This document shows positions 14,615-22,298 of a stretch of DNA of 35,462 bases, in pieces. Under the pieces are notes generated by a model that saw only the letters and a list, made by a program, of their open reading frames with translations, ran no database searches and had not been told where the DNA came from. The DNA is from an uncultured Aquimarina sp. Its GTDB lineage: Bacteria > Bacteroidota > Bacteroidia > Flavobacteriales > Flavobacteriaceae. A program made the translations under genes and the position numbers. The stretch is from the NCBI GenBank assembly GCA_947493035.1, contig CANLOW010000015.1, positions 1 to 35,462 of the forward strand, read 5' to 3'. Position 1 is the first letter of the stretch; every line of letters begins with the position of its first letter.

Positions 14615-17029
14615 TTACCTCAATTTAGGATATTTAGTAGGATTACTTTCATGCATAATTTCATAAGTCTTCTCGAATATATCATCGATAGAAGGCTTAC
14701 TAAAATAATCGCCATCAGTTCCAAAAGCAGGACGATGCGGTTGTGAAGTAATCGTTTGTGGAGCGCTATCTAAATATTGAAATAACTGTTGTTCGTCCAT
14801 CAATTGCTGTAAGATATAACCCGTAGCACCACCAGGGACATCTTCATCTATAATTAAGATGCGATTAGTTTTGGCAACACTTTTAGAAATACTATGCCCT
14901 AAGTCGAACGGAACTAATGATTGGATATCAATTACTTCAGCGCTAATGCCCATAATTAATAATTCTTTTGCAGCAGCTTCTACAAGTCGAAGTGTAGATC
15001 CATATGAAACCAAGGTAATATCTGTTCCTTGTCGAAGTGTTTCCGTATATCCGATAGGTGTTCTAAAAGCACCTAAATTGTTAGGTAGTTTTTCTTTTAG
15101 ACGATATCCATTTAGGCTTTCTATAACCAACCCTGGGTCATCACCTTCTAATAGCATGTTGTAAAAACCTGCGGCCTGTGTCATATTTCGGGGTACAAGA
15201 ATATAAATACCTCTAAGTAAGTGTATCAAGCCACCCATTGGAGAGCCTGAATGCCATATCCCTTCTAAACGATGTCCTCTTGTACGAATTATTAAAGGAG
15301 CCTTCTGTTTATTAAAGGTACGATAACGTAAACAAGCTAAGTCGTCACTTAAGGTCGTTAGGCAATATAAAATATAATCTAAGTATTGTATTTCGGCAAT
15401 AGGGCGTAGTCCTCTCATTGCCATACCAACACCTTGTCCAATAATAGTAGGTTCGCGGATTCCTGTATCAGAAACTCGTGTTTCACCATACTTTTCTTGA
15501 AGTCCTTCTAAACCTTGGTTGACATCTCCTATTTTTCCAGAATCTTCTCCGAAAATTAAAACATCAGGATTTGCTTCAAAAATTTTATCAAAATTGTCGC
15601 GTAGTACAATTCGTCCATCTACTAAAGGAGCATTTTCATCAAATTCAGGAGGAATAGCCTCTTGGTTGATTACAGCATTTTCACTTTCGTCATAGAGAAA
15701 CGAACTGAATTTTGGGCGCAACCCTTCTTGATAATGATTTAACCATTCGATCATTTTATGCTTTTCCTCAAAATCTTCATGAGCTATATAGCGTAAAATT
15801 TTTCGACCAGCTTCTAATATATCTTTACGGATAGGTTCTCCGTTAGCTTCTAGTTCTTCAACAATAGCTTTTATAAAAACACTTTGCGTACTTTTTTCTA
15901 TTATAGGTTTGTAATAAGTAAGGGCATCTAATTGCTCATTGATCACTCCGCCAATAAATTGCTTCCAAGTTTTGGTTTTGCTTTCGCGAACTTCTTTTTT
16001 TATTTGTTTTTCAACATCTTGTAATTCAATGTCAGTAGCGATATTGGCTTCAATGATAAAATCTCTAAACCTTTTATTGCAATCGAAATCTTTTTCCCAT
16101 TGAAGACGCTCTTCACTCTTATAGCGTTCATGAGATCCTGAAGTAGAATGGCCTTGCGGTTGTGTCATATCCGTAACATGAATCAATACAGGAACATGTT
16201 CGTTTCGGGCATAATGATTAGCTTTTTCATAAGCATCGATAAGTCCAGTATAATCCCAACCTTTTACAGTAATGATTTCGAATCCTTTTTCTGTTTCCGT
16301 ACGTTGAAACCCTTTTAAAACTTCGGATATATTTTCTTTAGTAGTGTGGTATTTATTATGAACAGAAATCCCAAAACTATCATCCCATACGCTAATTACC
16401 ATAGGAATTTGTAACACTCCCGCTGCGTTTATAGCCTCGAAGAATAATCCTTCGGAAGTACTAGCGTTACCAATAGTACCCCAAGCTACTTCATTTCCTT
16501 TATTCGAAAACTGAGTGCGATTTTGAAGGTTTGATAACTCTTTATATACTTTCGAAGCTTGTGCTAGTCCGACAAGTCTAGGCATTTGTCCAGCAGTACA
16601 AGAAATATCCGAACTACTATTGTATTGTTCACTAAGATTTTTCCAGCTACCATCTTCATTTAAACTGTGGGTGGCAAAATGCCCTCCCATTTGTCTTCCT
16701 GCTGAAAAAGATTCTTTTTCTATATCTGTCCAGGCATACAATCCTGCAAAAAATCTTTCAGGCGTGTATTCTCCCAAAGCAAACATAAATGTTTGATCTC
16801 GATAGTAACCCGATCGAAAATCACCTTTTTCAAATACTCTAGCCCAAGCCAACTGTGCAACTTCTTTACCGTCCCCAAAAATACCAAACTTAGATTTCCC
16901 AGATAATACTTCTCGCCTTCCCATAAGACTGCATTGGCGGCTTAGGTAGGCGATACGATAATCGGAAAGTACTTGTTCTTTGAATTGTTCGAATGAAAGA
17001 GAAGTGTTGGTTTGAGTTTCAGACTGCAT
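14615..17029 (-). CDS. Fused alpha/beta E1 subunit of a thiamine-diphosphate 2-oxoacid dehydrogenase
   Basis: The 804-aa product joins an E1-alpha-like half (about 20-400) to an E1-beta-like half (about 470-800), as is usual in Flavobacteriia. The alpha half shows YYRDQT (about 75-80), a GRQMGGHF block, and the cofactor motif as GNASTSEG (187-194) with WDDSFGIS (215-222). The beta half shows FGEDSG, GIREPTIIGQGVGMAMRG, the pair AEIQYLDYI, RTRGHRLEGIWHSGSP, and IDEDVPGGATGYI near the end. It should decarboxylate a 2-oxoacid (branched-chain or pyruvate; I cannot tell which) and acylate an E2 lipoyl domain that is not in this window. The classic GDG...NN thiamine/Mg motif reads GNA...DD here. 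The gene lies between the M1-like gene (65 bases) and recQ (60 bases). Confidence 0.92.
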   Translation of the reverse strand: MQSETQTNTSLSFEQFKEQVLSDYRIAYLSRQCSLMGRREVLSGKSKFGIFGDGKEVAQLAWARVFEKGDFRSGYYRDQTFMFALGEYTPERFFAGLYAWTDIEKESFSAGRQMGGHFATHSLNEDGSWKNLSEQYNSSSDISCTAGQMPRLVGLAQASKVYKELSNLQNRTQFSNKGNEVAWGTIGNASTSEGLFFEAINAAGVLQIPMVISVWDDSFGISVHNKYHTTKENISEVLKGFQRTETEKGFEIITVKGWDYTGLIDAYEKANHYARNEHVPVLIHVTDMTQPQGHSTSGSHERYKSEERLQWEKDFDCNKRFRDFIIEANIATDIELQDVEKQIKKEVRESKTKTWKQFIGGVINEQLDALTYYKPIIEKSTQSVFIKAIVEELEANGEPIRKDILEAGRKILRYIAHEDFEEKHKMIEWLNHYQEGLRPKFSSFLYDESENAVINQEAIPPEFDENAPLVDGRIVLRDNFDKIFEANPDVLIFGEDSGKIGDVNQGLEGLQEKYGETRVSDTGIREPTIIGQGVGMAMRGLRPIAEIQYLDYILYCLTTLSDDLACLRYRTFNKQKAPLIIRTRGHRLEGIWHSGSPMGGLIHLLRGIYILVPRNMTQAAGFYNMLLEGDDPGLVIESLNGYRLKEKLPNNLGAFRTPIGYTETLRQGTDITLVSYGSTLRLVEAAAKELLIMGISAEVIDIQSLVPFDLGHSISKSVAKTNRILIIDEDVPGGATGYILQQLMDEQQLFQYLDSAPQTITSQPHRPAFGTDGDYFSKPSIDDIFEKTYEIMHESNPTKYPKLR

Positions 17030-17094
17030 GTAGTATCTCGTTTAGCATCAGTAAAAGTACAAAATTCTAAATTTGATATCTAAATTCCAGTTGA

Positions 17095-19896
17095 TTAATA
17101 CCACTCACGTGTAAACAGCTGCACGAGAGTGCTTAGGCTTAGTGAAAATTTAAATCGAATGCGTTTTTCATAATTATCAAGTGTTGGTTCGAATCCGATA
17201 CTCGATTGTAAAGGAAAATACAACTCTAAGTAATCCTGAACAAGATTCAATTTAATACCCGTATCGTAAAGAAACCTTGGATCAACACCAGCATTTTTGA
17301 CCAATCCAATATCAGCATATGTCATTACCCAGTTCCAAATACTAGTCTCTGCCGAGGCTGTAGTAATCCATCGATTCGCAAATCTTGGATTTAAACGAGA
17401 TTTGAAATTTCCTTCAGCAGAAATAAATTGTTGACTTACAAAACTACTATCATCCTGCCTTCCTAAATAGTTGAAATCGAACAAATAATCTGTCGGTCGG
17501 TCTAATGCAAAACTAAAAAAGTCACCATCTTTCTGAGCGTTATTAAAAACAAAGGCGCCAGCATAGAAGCGAAAATCTACCCACTGGTTGTTATTAAATA
17601 ATTTTCGATAACCAACGGTCGTGGATACTTTGCTAAAATTTTCAGCAAGTTGATAATCAATATTAAATCCAAACACATTAGTAAGGTTAGGATTGCTATA
17701 ATTATATCGAGCATTAAATACACGATAGTTAGGTGTTTCTAGTGGAAATGCTTCTGATGATTGTCGCTCTATAGACACAAGTCGGGCTCTGAAAGATTGA
17801 CTTAAGTTACTTCGTAAATCTTTGGGTCTATAGCTAAACCTAATCGATGGCGTGTATGATAAAAAACGTAAACCAGGAGCAAAACTTTCTGTTTGACCAG
17901 AAAGGTTAAATGTTAAAAAAGACCAGCCGTAGGGTTTTAATTGATGTATGTATGATAATTGACCAGAGCCTTGAATTTCTTCAGAATTTAATCCATAACT
18001 AGGAGTAAAACTGTACAAGAAATTTTTGGGATAGAACAAAGGTTTGTTGAAAATACGTGTACCCAATAATAATCCATCATTGACATTAAAATCATATACA
18101 GGAATTACAAAAGTTTGATGGTATTTTGGATCTTCAATATCTTGAAATATTCGTAATTGTAAAGGTTTGTGCAATAAGCTTTTTTGAGACCAATAGTTAT
18201 TTCGTCTATTAACTTCCGGTAGTTTCTCTGCAAAATCTATAGCAAAATAGCGTGCCTGTTTATGAAAAGAAATACTTGTGGTGTCCTTAAAAGGAGGGAG
18301 CCATTCATCACTTAATTTTTTCGTTTTTGAAAATCCGTTTATTTTGATCGGGACAGCTAGTCCTTTGTTCTTGAGGTATACACGTATGCTATCTCCTTCT
18401 TTTCTTGTTTTTTGTATTTTGACATCAACTTTTTTATTACTATTTAGAAAATCATTTTCGAACCACGAAATATCCTTAGAAGCGCTATTCTTTATGAGGG
18501 ACAAAAAGTCATTAGTCGTTGTCGATTTTAAAGTATGTTCTTTATAAAATTGTTGTATCAAAGTATGTAGATCGATGTGATCATCATAATGAGAAAGGTA
18601 GTCAATAGCCAAGCCCGCTTTATAAGGATTGGATATATTATAATTGAACTTTAAAAGAGAATCTTTTGGTAACGTTAATGATTGCTGTAAAAATCTTGAA
18701 GCAGTATTCCTATACCCTAGGTAATATTGATCATTAAAGCTTAAATCGGCAGCATGAAACCAACGAACACCGATCAATTTACTCAATTTACCTAACAGTT
18801 TTTCTTTAGGATAATAACGTTTGATATACGTCATCAAAAGATAAACTTGAGTGGCGTCGGTAAACCACTGATCTGTTCTTAGGTTAGAAATAAAATGACT
18901 CGACTTAGCTTTTTTCGTTAATTGTTTTAGAAAAGTGATTTCAAATTTAAACTGCTCCTTAAAAGGGTGGAAACCTATAGGTAACTGAGTAAAGCCGTAT
19001 ACAGGTTGTTTTAAGTAATCTGTGTATGAGATGAATATATTTTCTTGAGGAAATTCGCCATAGTATGAAGTGACAAAATCGTATGTGCGAAGTATGGCTT
19101 CTTGAAATTCAATAGGATTAAGTTTACCGGTAGGGATATCAGAGGTAATGACTTTATCATCTATTTTGAAATTATAAAAATTGGGTTTATCTTCAATATA
19201 AAGTTCAATATTCTGTATGTGTTTTCCATGTAAACGAATAGGAGAAGTATCTGATGAAGCATCGGATGAAGTTAAATTAGAAAAAACAGTATTTTCTTTC
19301 GTTAAGGTCAAATCTAGCTCATATTCGTCAAGACTGGCGGTAAAGTCATTCAAGTTTTTATGGCTATAGTATGACCATTCATTATCAATAATAGCACAAG
19401 GTGACAAATGCCAATACCTTAATTTGTATCCACTATCATCATAGCCAAATTTTGTAAATCGAGATTTAGGAATTTTAACGATATAATTTAATTCAATTGC
19501 AACTGAATCTTTAGGCTTAAGGGAAATATCTAAAGGAATTTCAACAATATCAGGATGACCAGAAGGTCGTTTCCAAGAAGCAGAAGCTTTATCAAGTGAA
19601 ACTTTCGAGATATCAGTATACCCACGTTCATTTGCCGGAGCATACTGAAATGCTCTCCGATAATCTTCTGCAAAGCGTATTGCTAACGGGGTGGTTTTAC
19701 TAGAAAAAGCATTAGCCCAATCCATCAAAAATATTGAAGATTGGGACTTATTGCTGGTGTTTTTATAGTCGATTGTATGCTTTATCTTGATCGTTTGTAA
19801 CGAATCTATCAAAGTAGCAGCTATATGATGCTTGTGTTGAGCGATCATACATACGTTGATCAATAAAAATAAAACAAGTAATCGTGTTTTTAGCAA
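17095..19896 (-). CDS. M1-like (gluzincin-fold) protein without HEXXH, with C-terminal beta-barrel-like region
   Basis: The 933-aa product starts with a signal peptide (1-20, ending CMIAQ). Residues about 20-600 follow the layout of M1 aminopeptidases: an N-terminal beta domain, then a catalytic-like domain with GEFPQENIFISYTD (280-293), a stretch QPVYGFTQLP in place of the usual GAMEN-type strand, and DQWFTDATQVYLLMTYI (342-358) in place of W-NEG-A-YL. The zinc-binding HEXXH is absent where expected (FLKQLTKKAKSS, about 322-333), so it is probably not an active peptidase. Residues about 620-933 have alternating aromatic beta-strands and end in FSLSLSTLVQLFTREWY, like an outer-membrane barrel. 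It lies 12 bases after the LOG gene and is likely co-transcribed with it. The function is unknown; a structural or substrate-binding outer-membrane role is possible. Confidence 0.75.
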   Translation of the reverse strand: MLKTRLLVLFLLINVCMIAQHKHHIAATLIDSLQTIKIKHTIDYKNTSNKSQSSIFLMDWANAFSSKTTPLAIRFAEDYRRAFQYAPANERGYTDISKVSLDKASASWKRPSGHPDIVEIPLDISLKPKDSVAIELNYIVKIPKSRFTKFGYDDSGYKLRYWHLSPCAIIDNEWSYYSHKNLNDFTASLDEYELDLTLTKENTVFSNLTSSDASSDTSPIRLHGKHIQNIELYIEDKPNFYNFKIDDKVITSDIPTGKLNPIEFQEAILRTYDFVTSYYGEFPQENIFISYTDYLKQPVYGFTQLPIGFHPFKEQFKFEITFLKQLTKKAKSSHFISNLRTDQWFTDATQVYLLMTYIKRYYPKEKLLGKLSKLIGVRWFHAADLSFNDQYYLGYRNTASRFLQQSLTLPKDSLLKFNYNISNPYKAGLAIDYLSHYDDHIDLHTLIQQFYKEHTLKSTTTNDFLSLIKNSASKDISWFENDFLNSNKKVDVKIQKTRKEGDSIRVYLKNKGLAVPIKINGFSKTKKLSDEWLPPFKDTTSISFHKQARYFAIDFAEKLPEVNRRNNYWSQKSLLHKPLQLRIFQDIEDPKYHQTFVIPVYDFNVNDGLLLGTRIFNKPLFYPKNFLYSFTPSYGLNSEEIQGSGQLSYIHQLKPYGWSFLTFNLSGQTESFAPGLRFLSYTPSIRFSYRPKDLRSNLSQSFRARLVSIERQSSEAFPLETPNYRVFNARYNYSNPNLTNVFGFNIDYQLAENFSKVSTTVGYRKLFNNNQWVDFRFYAGAFVFNNAQKDGDFFSFALDRPTDYLFDFNYLGRQDDSSFVSQQFISAEGNFKSRLNPRFANRWITTASAETSIWNWVMTYADIGLVKNAGVDPRFLYDTGIKLNLVQDYLELYFPLQSSIGFEPTLDNYEKRIRFKFSLSLSTLVQLFTREWY

Positions 19897-19908
19897 AGTT
19901 ATTAGAAC

Positions 19909-20607
19909 TTAGAAATTAGGACTTAGATTATTTTTGTCGTAGAATTTTTCTAAAATTTCTAGAACTTCGTCAGGAGTATCAACTAAATGTACAAGATCTA
20001 AATCTTCAGCACTAATATTACCATATTTTGCAAGCAAAGTAGACTTTACCCATTCGAATAAACCTCCCCAAAATTCGCGGTCAACAAGAATAACAGGAAA
20101 TTTATCCACCTTACCAGTTTGTATCAACGTAATTGCTTCAAAAAGCTCATCTAGTGTTCCAAACCCTCCAGGTAATACAACAAACCCTTGAGAGTATTTT
20201 ACAAACATGACTTTTCGAACAAAGAAATAATCGAAATTAATACTCATTCCTCTTTGGATATAAGGATTGTCATGTTGTTCGAAGGGTAATTCTATATTCA
20301 AACCTACAGAAGTTCCACCACCTTGAAAAGCTCCTTTATTCCCTGCTTCCATAATCCCAGGACCACCACCAGTAATGACTCCATAACCGTGTTTTACAAT
20401 TTTTTCAGCAACATCTACGGCTAATTGGTAATAGGGATGATCTGTTTTAGTACGAGCAGAACCAAATATAGATACACAGGGCCCAATCTCACTCATTTTT
20501 TCAAAGCCATTGGTAAACTCGCCCATGATCTTAAATAAAGCCCAAGAATCATTTGTCTTTACTTCATTCCAGCTTTTATGATGTGTTTCATTTCTCAAAA
20601 TACTCAC
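19909..20607 (-). CDS. LOG family (TIGR00730) nucleotide-binding Rossmann-fold hydrolase
   Basis: The 232-aa product carries both LOG hallmarks: GGGPGIMEAGNKGAFQGGG and LPGGFGTLDELFEAIT, plus FGSAR near the N-terminus of the fold. In characterised members this fold is a nucleoside 5'-monophosphate phosphoribohydrolase that cuts the N-glycosidic bond of cytokinin or purine nucleotides; many bacterial homologues are the PpnN or lysine-decarboxylase-misnamed type. The protein is cytoplasmic, with no signal peptide. It is the first gene of the minus-strand run ending with recQ and is divergent from mazG across 211 bases. The family call is firm; the substrate is not known. Confidence 0.93.
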   Translation of the reverse strand: MSILRNETHHKSWNEVKTNDSWALFKIMGEFTNGFEKMSEIGPCVSIFGSARTKTDHPYYQLAVDVAEKIVKHGYGVITGGGPGIMEAGNKGAFQGGGTSVGLNIELPFEQHDNPYIQRGMSINFDYFFVRKVMFVKYSQGFVVLPGGFGTLDELFEAITLIQTGKVDKFPVILVDREFWGGLFEWVKSTLLAKYGNISAEDLDLVHLVDTPDEVLEILEKFYDKNNLSPNF

Positions 20608-20787
20608 TTTTTTGTTTGACTGACTAAATAACGAATTTATTTAAGTTTAAGTTGCAGTTATTTAAGTTAATTTATGAAGAAGAATAGTTGAATCTTATGT
20701 TAAAAAGTAACGTTTGAAAGATAGAAATACCCCCGTATACGAGATTAGTAATTCTATTTTAACGATCATTTCTAAAGACTAATGATT

Positions 20788-20795
20788 TATATTTG
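20788..20795 (+). promoter_or_regulatory. Putative -7 promoter box of mazG
   Basis: TATATTTG fits the Bacteroidota sigma-A -7 consensus TAnnTTTG exactly, 23 bases before the mazG ATG, which would give a short leader. I do not see a clean TTG-type -33 element at the usual distance, so this is a candidate only. Confidence 0.45.
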
Positions 20796-20818
20796 AATCG
20801 TACACTTAAAACACATTC

Positions 20819-21592
20819 ATGAATACGCGCGCTGACCAATTAAAAGCTTTTGATCGTTTATTAACCATAATGGATGAATTACGAGAGCAATGTCCTTGGG
20901 ATAAAAAGCAAACATTGCAAAGCTTACGTCATTTGACCATAGAAGAAACTTACGAATTGGGTGACGCTATTTTGGATAATGATTTGGATGAGGTTAAAAA
21001 TGAATTGGGCGATCTTTTGTTGCATATCGTATTTTATTCAAAAATAGGAAGCGAAACGAAGGATTTTGATATTGCTGATGTGTCCAATGAAATTTGCGAA
21101 AAATTGATTCATCGCCATCCACATATATATGGAGATGTTGAGGTCGCAGACGAAGAGGAAGTGAAAAGGAATTGGGAAGCCTTAAAATTAAAGGAAGGCA
21201 AGAAAAGTGTATTAGAAGGCGTTCCAAAATCCTTACCAGCCTTGGTGAAAGCAAGTCGTATTCAGGATAAAGTAAAAGGAGTTGGTTTCGATTGGGAAGA
21301 ACCACAACAAGTATTCGAGAAAGTTCAAGAAGAACTAGCAGAACTTCAAGAAGAAGTAGAAAATCAAGATCAAGATAAAATAGAGGCTGAGTTTGGCGAT
21401 GTATTATTTTCAATGATCAACTATGCACGCTTTCTTAATGTGAATCCAGAAGATGCCCTAGAGCGTACCAATAAAAAATTTATAAAACGTTTTCAGTATT
21501 TAGAAGCCAAAGCTAAAGAAATTTACAAACCACTTTCTGATATGACCTTAGCCGAAATGGATGTGTATTGGGAGGAAGCTAAAAAGTTATAA
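20819..21592 (+). CDS. mazG: Nucleoside triphosphate pyrophosphohydrolase MazG
   Basis: The 257-aa product has the two tandem MazG domains of the E. coli type. The first carries CPWDKKQT (about 25-32), EETYELGDAI and ELGDLLLHIVFYS. The second carries EELAELQEE and EFGDVLFSMINYARF. Together these give the EExxE...ExxD metal-binding pattern in each half. The linker RHPHIYGDVEVADEEEV and the final MDVYWEEAKK are also characteristic. It hydrolyses (d)NTPs to monophosphates and pyrophosphate in the cytoplasm, acting as a house-cleaning enzyme and a modulator of the nutritional stress response. It stands alone, divergent from the LOG gene and followed by a long structured non-coding region. It has no link to the giant surface genes downstream. 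The length is typical and the gene is complete. Confidence 0.96.
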   Translation: MNTRADQLKAFDRLLTIMDELREQCPWDKKQTLQSLRHLTIEETYELGDAILDNDLDEVKNELGDLLLHIVFYSKIGSETKDFDIADVSNEICEKLIHRHPHIYGDVEVADEEEVKRNWEALKLKEGKKSVLEGVPKSLPALVKASRIQDKVKGVGFDWEEPQQVFEKVQEELAELQEEVENQDQDKIEAEFGDVLFSMINYARFLNVNPEDALERTNKKFIKRFQYLEAKAKEIYKPLSDMTLAEMDVYWEEAKKL

Positions 21593-22037
21593 TTAGTTCA
21601 ACTATTTGCTATCACCCCCTGAAATCTTACGGCTGTAAGAATTACATAGAGGGTAATATTATTCAACCGAACGTCATACCAATCTAGACGAGTATCTCTT
21701 CAATGATAGTATAAGTCATTCAATAAGATTAAACGTTTACAACCTCTAGTGTGGATACCTCCGATTTCGCGAAGGTAACGTAGATGGCGAATTTCGTTAA
21801 ACCTACCCTCGTGTCCTTGTAGAAGGGGATCTTCTCCGCTTCAGTATCCAACTCTCAAATTACCTTAATGAATGAGTGCTTCTAATAAGGAGACAGCCTG
21901 CCCTTTCTGGGGTCAGCTGGGTGTGACGTAGTTAGTGTTAATTGTTTTTATGTGTAGTTTATTGAAAGTCAATTATTTGTTGTTTTGTTGATCTGTATTT
22001 AATCGATAAAAATTATCCTTAATCGAATAAAATTGTA
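21593..22037. other. Gene-free, partly structured region after mazG
   Basis: No frame of recognisable coding sequence is present here; all frames break often. Bases 21614-21654 form a two-tier hairpin: ACCCCCT pairs with AGAGGGT, with one mismatch, around an inner stem TCTTAC-GGCT-GTAAGA. It may end the mazG message, although no T-tract follows. Bases about 21740-21930 are visibly richer in G and C than the flanks. They hold further short stems (AGAAG-GGGAT-CTTCT near 21820-21835; TTCGC with GCGAA around 21766-21791). From about 21940 the sequence becomes very AT-rich. It could be an unannotated RNA, a decayed mobile element or a long leader. Confidence 0.4.
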
Positions 22038-22093
22038 TTTTATCTAAAATATTAAAAATCAAGTATTTACAAAAAAATACTATTGTAAATTTA
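22038..22093 (+). promoter_or_regulatory. Conserved upstream element of giant gene 1 (copy A)
   Basis: A 25-base block (22038-22062, containing TATCTAAAATATTAAAAATC) and an 11-base block TTGTAAATTTA (22083-22093) occur in the same order with the same 45-base offset upstream of the next giant gene (31249-31304). TAAATTTA within the second block resembles the -7 box TAnnTTTG. It is probably a shared promoter or regulator site. It leaves a leader of about 200 bases before the start at 22299, in which no convincing gene is seen. Confidence 0.6.
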
Positions 22094-22298
22094 ATGGTTA
22101 AGTGTTTGTTTTTGAGTGTTTTATTTATGAGGAGGTGTGTTCGATTATGAATAACAATAGTATTGGTATAGATAAGAACATATTTTCATGTCAGTTCGAT
22201 TGAATTTACAATACGTAAGCACTATAAATATATATGATAAGAGAAGGAATACCTTTTTTAGAATTATTTAAGTACATATTATACTAAGTATTTATACT

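Noticed and set aside
20994..21413. Minus-strand 139-codon frame inside mazG
   Set aside because: It lies wholly antisense to the second half of an intact mazG and is Leu-rich low-complexity sequence.
21593..21960. Group II intron or retron non-coding RNA
   Set aside because: I found no domain V-like hairpin with the catalytic AGC/GNRA features, no GUGYG start and no reverse transcriptase in the window.
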